Shown here: piece after piece, positions 59,596 to 64,000 of the stretch | Layout of the letters: each line of letters opens with the position of its first letter | How positions within the stretch are numbered: the stretch's first letter is position 1 | Assembly (NCBI GenBank): GCA_949840775.1 | Contig: CATKXO010000012.1 | Span: forward strand, 1 to 64,000 | DNA: 64,000 bases | Reading direction: 5' to 3' | Source: an uncultured bacterium | Lineage (GTDB): Bacteria; Bacillota; Clostridia; Oscillospirales; Oscillospiraceae | Made by a program: the position numbers and the translations under genes | The notes under the pieces: model-generated | What the model was told of the DNA's origin: nothing | Database searches by the model: none | The model's input: only the letters and a program-made list of their open reading frames with translations

Positions 59596-60219
59596 CTACA
59601 CCTCCGCCACCACTTCCGTCCAGCCGTACACGCCCGGCTCCCACACGTTCCCGTCCTGGTCGCTGGTCCAGTGTTTCCCGCCGTGGCTCACCTTGTCCCC
59701 GGCGTTGTAGGCGTCATGTGCGCCCACCGGCGCGGACCACTCCGGCCACTCCTCCGCCGGGTCCGCCACCCGTTTCCACAGGCTGGGGGAGGCGTCCGGG
59801 GTCCAGTCCGCTTGTGAAGTGTGATCCTGCAGGCATTGGTACAGCTGGCCGTCCGTATACCGGCGGATATTCCCGGCCTTATAGGCCACCGGCACCGCCC
59901 AGGGGGCGAACAGGTCCGCGTGTTCCGCCGCCGTTGTGGCGTCAATGCTCCCGGCCTCCGCCAGCGTTACAAACATGATCCCGCCGGTTTCCGCCGCCCT
60001 GGTGATCTCGCTGCCCGCGTCGGTTTCCTCCAGCATGACAGTGGCCACCGCGCCCTCCATGTCCGGGCGGCCCAGCAGGTGGAAAACCTGGCCATTGTGG
60101 ACGATCCCCGCCGCCTCCGCCTCCTGGCACAAGGTAAAGCACCCGTTTTCAGCCCTGCGGACATAGCTGGGGGCCTCGGTCATGGCCACGGTTTCCCCGT
60201 CCCTGGTGATCTTATACAT
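59596..60219 (-). CDS. Phage tail-associated protein with two CBM5/12-like chitin-binding repeats
   Basis: 207 residues, AAAGGAGGAG upstream. The C-terminal half has two copies of the ChiC-type carbohydrate-binding motif: AYKAGNIRRYTDGQLYQCLQ with ADWTPDASPSLWKRV, and DAYNAGDKVSHGGKHWTS with GNVWEPGVYGWTEV. These aromatic-rich folds bind chitin or related glycans, and phage tail proteins use them to hold cell-surface sugars. The start overlaps the RT stop by 8 bases, so it is co-translated with the RT gene. Confidence 0.85.
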   Translation of the reverse strand: MYKITRDGETVAMTEAPSYVRRAENGCFTLCQEAEAAGIVHNGQVFHLLGRPDMEGAVATVMLEETDAGSEITRAAETGGIMFVTLAEAGSIDATTAAEHADLFAPWAVPVAYKAGNIRRYTDGQLYQCLQDHTSQADWTPDASPSLWKRVADPAEEWPEWSAPVGAHDAYNAGDKVSHGGKHWTSDQDGNVWEPGVYGWTEVVAEV

Positions 60220-61345
60220 GGTTTTCTCCTCCTTTGAATGTGGCATGAATGATCCGGCGCAGGTGCATGACCCGCCCGTGGTCGTCGAAATTTTCATAAT
60301 AGGCGATATGCCCCTGCAGCTGGTCCTCCGCCTGCTGGACGGTCATTTCCCCGGTGTCCACCCGCTTTTTATAAAGCCTGATTTTCCGCCGGGCCGCTTT
60401 CATTCCGTCCCTGGCCCCGTGGGTGATCACCCGTCCGGTTTCGGTCAGGTAAAACTTGCATTTGCAAAATCGGAAAGGCTTGTCCAGCGGCACAATATGG
60501 CATTTGTTCCGGTTGACCTGCAGGCCCATGGCCTCCGCCCGGCGGATCGTTTCCTCCATGATCTCCTCCGCCTGGGCGGGGCTGTCCAGCACCGTGGCAT
60601 AGTCGTCCATGTAATGCCCCGCGCCGTGGATGGACTTTTGACATTTCAGCCAGTTGTCCAGGCTGGAGGGCAGGGCCACCATTTCCTGCTGGGACGGTTC
60701 CACGCCCAGGGGCATACCCACGCCGCCCGGTACAGACGCCACCACGGTGTCCGCTATGGCCCGGATCTGTTCATTCAGGATCAGGTCCTGGTGGCGCTGG
60801 TAGATCAGGGCATGGGGCGCGGACGGGAAAAAGTGGTGAAAATCCATCAAGAACACGGCGCCCTCCCGCCCGTTCTTTCGGAACTGTTCCCGCAGCTGGT
60901 CCTCCAGCAGCTTGTAATGGAAATGCAGGCCCTTTCCCCTTTGGCTGGCCCCGTTTGCATAGATCATGCTGGGACCGTACAGCGGGATCAGGACATTATT
61001 GCAAAGGGTCTTGTGGATCTGGCGGTCATTGATGTGCGGCGCGTCAATGGGGCGTACTTTGCCACGCTCCCGCAGGGTAAAGTGGACATATTTGCCCGGT
61101 TTCCATTGGCCGGAAAGAACTTCCCGCCGCCGGCGGGCGGTGCCCGAAAACAGGTGGCGCTCAAAGTTTTGGGTGGACTGTTTCCACCTCACACCGTTGC
61201 AGCATTTCAGCCCATACCGGAACATATCCCGAAAACTGAAAACCTCCGCCAGTGTGCCCAGTCTGTCATTTCTGGCCTGTTTCCTGGCCTGCCGGGCCGC
61301 TTTCCGGCGTTGGTATCGCGCCTCCCGGCGCTCCTCGCTTGTCAT
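60212..61345 (-). CDS. Diversity-generating retroelement reverse transcriptase
   Basis: 377 residues, ATG at 61345 with GGGGAGCG some 12 bases upstream. Finger-palm motifs: KVRPIDAPHINDRQIHKTL, LMDFHHFFPS (first catalytic Asp) and GHYMDDYATV (YMDD). The DGR hallmark is LGVEPSQQEM, i.e. LGxxxSQ, where retrons and group II introns have QGxxxSP. RT motif 7 follows with NRNKCHIV and KFYLTETGRVITH. A basic N-terminus (RRKAARQARKQARN) suits RNA binding. No maturase, endonuclease or RNase H domain. With Avd it copies TR RNA into adenine-mutated cDNA. Confidence 0.96.
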   Translation of the reverse strand: MTSEERREARYQRRKAARQARKQARNDRLGTLAEVFSFRDMFRYGLKCCNGVRWKQSTQNFERHLFSGTARRRREVLSGQWKPGKYVHFTLRERGKVRPIDAPHINDRQIHKTLCNNVLIPLYGPSMIYANGASQRGKGLHFHYKLLEDQLREQFRKNGREGAVFLMDFHHFFPSAPHALIYQRHQDLILNEQIRAIADTVVASVPGGVGMPLGVEPSQQEMVALPSSLDNWLKCQKSIHGAGHYMDDYATVLDSPAQAEEIMEETIRRAEAMGLQVNRNKCHIVPLDKPFRFCKCKFYLTETGRVITHGARDGMKAARRKIRLYKKRVDTGEMTVQQAEDQLQGHIAYYENFDDHGRVMHLRRIIHATFKGGENHV

Positions 61346-61561
61346 ATATTTTTATTCGCTCCCCAGATAGTTGTCTTGTAGGTGTGCGTCTAAACTACTT
61401 TGACCCGGCACATGAAACGGGGTAAAGCACAATCCCCCGCCATGCAAGCAGCGTCCGTGCAAGGCCGCCAGGGGCAGTTTTAGGCTTTCGCCAGGGAAGT
61501 ATTTCTCCTTTTATACGGGTCCGGTTCACCTCATTGGTTACTGCATTTGACCCATGGTATA
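61346..61561 (-). ncRNA. Non-coding spacer between TR and RT: 3' part of the DGR template RNA
   Basis: 216 bases without a convincing gene, between the TR and the RT start. In BPP-1 the sequence downstream of TR is part of the template RNA and is needed for cDNA priming by RT-Avd. Here it contains GC-rich blocks and inverted CCTGGCGAAAG/CCCTGGCGG elements that could fold. Inferred role; no structure was computed. Confidence 0.55.
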
Positions 61562-61691
61562 AAATCCGGGCGCCTCGCCCCAGGAATTGTTCGCGTTGTT
61601 GTTGTTGGCGCTGCCGTTGGTGTTGACAAGGCAGAAATTGTTCGTGTTGCCGGAATTGACGGAACGGGTCCAGTGATTGGCAGCAGTCCCG
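61562..61691 (-). repeat. DGR template repeat (TR)
   Basis: 130-bp repeat that aligns without gaps to VR (62321-62450). On the coding (minus) strand it is rich in AAC/AAT codons, e.g. four in a row. TR and VR differ at 12 positions, all adenine in TR. Located between avd and RT, as in BPP-1. Confidence 0.97.
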
Positions 61692-61743
61692 TCAAAGGCC
61701 GCCCTGCCACACGGCACGTTTTCAGAAATACACCCATGACAAG

Positions 61744-62223
61744 CTATTTATTTTTTCTTCTCCTCCGCCGCAGTTCCGCGTCGCTTTGCATAGTCCCTTT
61801 TATCAGGTCGTCCTCCGTGTCGATCAGTTCCCCCAGGGTTTGGGCCATGGTTTCCAGGCGCTCCTCCGCCTCCTTTTTGGGGACCTTGTTTCCTTTGGCG
61901 TCCGTAAAGCACCCCTGCGGGTTCTTCATCATAACCATGTAACAATGGCACAGCTGCACGTCCAGGGCCATTAAAGCGCCCCGCGCTTGCAAAAGGTCCC
62001 TTTCCCGCAGGTCCAGGCGTATGTCGTTAGATGTAAAATAACTCTGCGCCTTTTCGGTGTAACTCACCAATTCCGCCGCCATTTTTATGGTTGGCTCCGC
62101 CAGCAGGCGGGAATACCTCGCGGAAAGACGGCTTAAAAAATTTATCGTTTCCGTGTAAATCTCATTGGCCGTATTCACAAATTCCGCCTTGCTGGTGGTT
62201 CGCTTATTTTTCAGGACGGACAC
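61744..62223 (-). CDS. avd: DGR accessory variability determinant (Avd), four-helix bundle
   Basis: 159 residues, AAAGGAGGAG upstream. Predicted helices with few breaks: FVNTANEIYTETINFLSRLS, YSRLLAEPTIKMAAELVSYT, LDLRERDLLQARGALMALDV, LETMAQTLGELIDTEDDLIK, and a basic tail RRRRRKNK. Helix content, charge and position between the VR-bearing target and TR are those of Avd proteins, which form a pentameric barrel that binds the RT and template RNA. It is longer than BPP-1 Avd (about 128 residues). The family call rests on context and helical pattern, since Avd proteins diverge strongly. Confidence 0.85.
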   Translation of the reverse strand: MSVLKNKRTTSKAEFVNTANEIYTETINFLSRLSARYSRLLAEPTIKMAAELVSYTEKAQSYFTSNDIRLDLRERDLLQARGALMALDVQLCHCYMVMMKNPQGCFTDAKGNKVPKKEAEERLETMAQTLGELIDTEDDLIKGTMQSDAELRRRRRKNK

Positions 62224-62264
62224 GGTTTTCTCCTCCTTTGGGCCTCTGCTCCATGCCCCCCTCT

Positions 62265-62284
62265 CCGCCCATTTTCATGGGCGG
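62265..62284 (-). promoter_or_regulatory. Hairpin with GAAA loop downstream of VR
   Basis: Coding-strand CCGCCCAT-GAAA-ATGGGCGG: 8-bp stem and 4-base loop, 28 bases beyond the target stop. BPP-1 and other phage DGRs need an inverted repeat with an 8-bp-range stem and a GRNA tetraloop downstream of VR for homing. Confidence 0.7.
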
Positions 62285-62311
62285 GATGGGGGCGGGATTC
62301 GCTGCGGCGGA

Positions 62312-63436
62312 TTAGACGGCAAAGCCGGGCGCCTCGCCCCAGGAATTGTACGCGAGGTAGTGGTCGGCGCTGCCGTAGGTGTTGACAAGGCAGAAACGGT
62401 TCGTGATGCCGGAATTGACGGAACGGGTCCAGTGATAGGCAGCAGTCCCGGTTTCCCCGTGCTTATACTTCACCTTGCTATTGCCTGCCTTATAGTAGGC
62501 ATATTGCAGTTGGAAATTCTTTTCCGCGCTGTTGGCGTATGTCCTGGCCCCGTGGTATTCAAACTCCGCCAGGTTGAAAAGATAGTCCGTGGTAGCCGTT
62601 ACATAGCTGGCATTATCGGACCCGCCGCCGGTGTTGTCGCTGTACTTGGTAACGGGTTTCATAACGGCCCGCAGGTCGGACGGCAGGGCAGCCAGCAGGG
62701 AGTTGGCCGGGGGGCTGGAGGGGGTCCCGCTGTTGCCCAGCAGGGTCTTTCTCATATAGCTGCCATTCCACCCGCCGCTGTTGCTGTTGTTGGGGTTCAT
62801 GTTGAAATAGCCGTTGCTGCTCTGGCCGGTGCCATACTGGTTATCACACAGGCAAACGTCTTTCCCGCCGATCTTTCCGATCTGGAAGTGGATCCGGTTG
62901 GTGCCCTCCCGGCTGCTGTTGTGGTTAAAGCCAATAATAAAGGCGTCAATGGCCAGGTTGGAAAAAGTGAAATTCCCCACCTTGCCGTTGATGGTGATCC
63001 GCTTGGTGTCGCCCAGGCTCCAGTAATTTTCACCCTGTCCAGCGTCGGAAACTTCCTTTATGGTGGCCCATGTATTATCACTCAGGGAGGTGGTTGGCAG
63101 GGTCACGGACACGCTGCAGGTCTTGTCCGCCGGGGCGGTGTGGTTGGTTCCCGCCGCCACCTTGACGGTAATGGTAGCGGTTCCCTTGGCCTTGGCGGTC
63201 ACAGTCACGATGGTTCCGGACACGCTCACCGTGGCCACGTTGGTGTTGCTGGAGGAGGCGGACACGGCCCCGTCCCCGTCCCTGGTCACGGAAATGGTGC
63301 CGGACATGGTGCCCGTACTCAACGCCAGGCTGGACTTGTTCAGGCTGGAGGATCCCGCCGCCTTGCCGATGGACCAGGCCACCGTCTTGGCCGCCGTGGT
63401 CCCGTCGCTCCACTGGTAATTGGAAACCGGGGTAGG
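62312..63436 (-). CDS. DGR target: Ig-like, DUF6273-like and C-type-lectin-like variable domain (frameshifted from tail sheath)
   Basis: 374 residues in this frame. It begins TPVSNYQWSDGTTAAKTVAW, then an Ig-like Big_2-type domain (SASSSNTNVATVSVSGTIVT), a DUF6273-like domain (GENYWSLGDTKRITING, IDAFIIGFNHNSSREGTNRI) and the variable CLec-type end HWTRSVNSGITNRFCLVNTY with SWGEAPGFAV at the C-terminus. VR covers the last 43 codons except the final three. There is no proper start in this frame (only an internal GTG without ribosome site), and it continues the sheath after removal of one base from the C5 run at 63435-63439. It is therefore the C-terminal part of a sheath fusion, read through a frameshift, phase-variable, or broken. 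Confidence 0.88.
   Translation of the reverse strand, partial: PTPVSNYQWSDGTTAAKTVAWSIGKAAGSSSLNKSSLALSTGTMSGTISVTRDGDGAVSASSSNTNVATVSVSGTIVTVTAKAKGTATITVKVAAGTNHTAPADKTCSVSVTLPTTSLSDNTWATIKEVSDAGQGENYWSLGDTKRITINGKVGNFTFSNLAIDAFIIGFNHNSSREGTNRIHFQIGKIGGKDVCLCDNQYGTGQSSNGYFNMNPNNSNSGGWNGSYMRKTLLGNSGTPSSPPANSLLAALPSDLRAVMKPVTKYSDNTGGGSDNASYVTATTDYLFNLAEFEYHGARTYANSAEKNFQLQYAYYKAGNSKVKYKHGETGTAAYHWTRSVNSGITNRFCLVNTYGSADHYLAYNSWGEAPGFAV
62321..62450 (-). repeat. DGR variable repeat (VR)
   Basis: 130 bp at the 3' end of the target gene. Relative to TR, coding-strand changes are 6 A-to-T, 4 A-to-C and 2 A-to-G, and none at G, C or T. Nine codons change amino acid (template Asn to Tyr x4, Ile, Arg, Asp, His, Leu) and one Gly codon is silent. 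The 3' end is the GC-rich block GGGGCGAGGCGCCCGG expected at the cDNA initiation side. Confidence 0.97.
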
Positions 63437-64000
63437 GGGCCATAAACGTGTGGGTGGAAAGGTGGCCGTTGATCAGGTTGGTGGCCGGGTTCTCGCTCTC
63501 CAGGAACTCCAGCCGGTAGCCGGCGCAGTAGTCGCGGGCCACATAGCCGTTGCCCACAATGTTCTGGCTGTCCACGATGGACCGGATCAGCCGCTTGTTG
63601 CCCGGCTTGTCCACTTTCTGGAAATATGTGCGGATAAAGTTGTTTCCGTCCCAGTCGAAGAAACGCCGCACGGCAAACCACATATCCTTGGGATCCGTGG
63701 TGGAGGGATAGGCCGCCGTCTTGTTCCCCCAGGACTTGAAACCGTTCACATTGATGGCGGTGGTGATCCCGTTGGCGTTCAACATATCGTTGGCCTGCTG
63801 CTGGTCCAGGACCACCTCGGTGCCGTCCGCCAGCACCGTGGCGGTGATCCGCAGGTCCTTATTGGACGGGCTTTCATAGGGCACGTCCGCATTGGTGGCG
63901 TCCGTGTAGGCGGTCAGGGCGCCGAACATTGCGGAATAGTGGTAAATCTTATCCCCCACCGCCACCATGGGCCACAGGGCCATGGCGTGGTTGGAACTTG
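63435..64000 (-). CDS. Phage tail sheath protein, C-terminal part (partial)
   Basis: Open to the right edge; about 188 residues visible before the frame goes astray. Sheath C-terminal domain features: DMWFAVRRFFDWDGNNFIRT, VDKPGNKRLIRSIVDSQNIV and THTFMAP, followed by a family-typical end that here runs into noncoding-like sequence. Contractile-tail sheaths polymerise around the tail tube, so the element is myovirus-like or a contractile tailocin. The frame stays open to 63078 but its translation after 63435 is Gly/Arg/His/Gln-rich and out of frame with the Ig-like domain. Confidence 0.88.

Noticed and set aside
60212..61345. Retron or group II intron reverse transcriptase
   Set aside because: The SQ motif, the TR/VR pair and Avd fit a DGR; there is no maturase or endonuclease domain or msr-msd.
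61531..61737. Open frame across TR
   Set aside because: It is in a different frame from the VR-coded protein and has no ribosome site; TR is a template, not a gene.
63078..63434. Continuation of the sheath frame downstream of the C5 run
   Set aside because: Translation becomes Gly/Arg/His/Gln-rich and unrelated to sheath ends; the other frame encodes clear domains.

Overview
The window looks like a chromosome segment of a spore-forming, GC-rich gut Firmicute of the Oscillospiraceae/Ruminococcaceae type. The evidence is SLH-domain secreted proteins, collagen-like spore-surface proteins behind sigma-K-like promoters, the short eukaryote-like prolyl-tRNA synthetase, many AGGAGG ribosome sites, and a gdpP-rplI-dnaB-tilS-hpt-ftsH cluster of Firmicute type. 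The genus is an inference. No rRNA, tRNA or CRISPR array was found.

Layout. 1-3,970: a TRAP dicarboxylate-type transporter (small permease cut by the window edge, large permease, binding lipoprotein), a TIM-barrel protein and a flavin reductase, in visibly AT-richer DNA. 4,244-9,030: a TPR glycosyltransferase, two collagen-like proteins and a divergent Pro-Thr-repeat paralogue sharing their N-terminal domain, then two small holin-like membrane proteins. 9,224-16,832: an SLH protein, a MacA/MacB-type ABC exporter and a divergent OmpR/histidine-kinase pair. 17,029-22,105: an SLH-flavodoxin fusion, a CMD-cupin fusion, a LysR regulator, an HD-domain remnant, a DtxR/MntR-type regulator and a secreted stalk protein. 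22,158-38,205: housekeeping genes (proS, niaR-like, hemW, murA, yycJ-like, rlmH, mutY, recG, asnS) among small genes. 38,472-45,119: a signalling island of hybrid kinase, HD-GYP response regulator, Hpt protein and chemoreceptor. 45,374-53,213: the gdpP-to-ftsH operon.

53,409-64,000 is a prophage or phage-tail element cut by the right edge. It opens with an IS30-type transposase, XRE and ribbon-helix-helix regulators, and a duplicated promoter with ATCTAACGTTAGAT operators. A leftward late block follows: lysis genes (CHAP-LysM endolysin, holin-like and XhlA-like proteins), a chitin-binding-like protein and a complete diversity-generating retroelement (DGR). Read on the minus strand the DGR order is target gene with VR, avd, TR, reverse transcriptase, as in Bordetella phage BPP-1.

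The DGR is the most interesting system. TR (61562-61691) and VR (62321-62450) are both 130 bp and align without gaps. They differ at 12 positions, and every one is an adenine of the coding-strand template. The reverse transcriptase has YMDD and the DGR-type LGxxxSQ motif. The variable domain is a C-type-lectin-like end of a protein whose upstream sequence is a contractile-tail sheath C-terminus. The two parts are separated by a single extra base in a C5 run. A hairpin with an 8-bp stem and a GAAA loop (coding strand) lies just downstream of VR, resembling the element needed for DGR homing.
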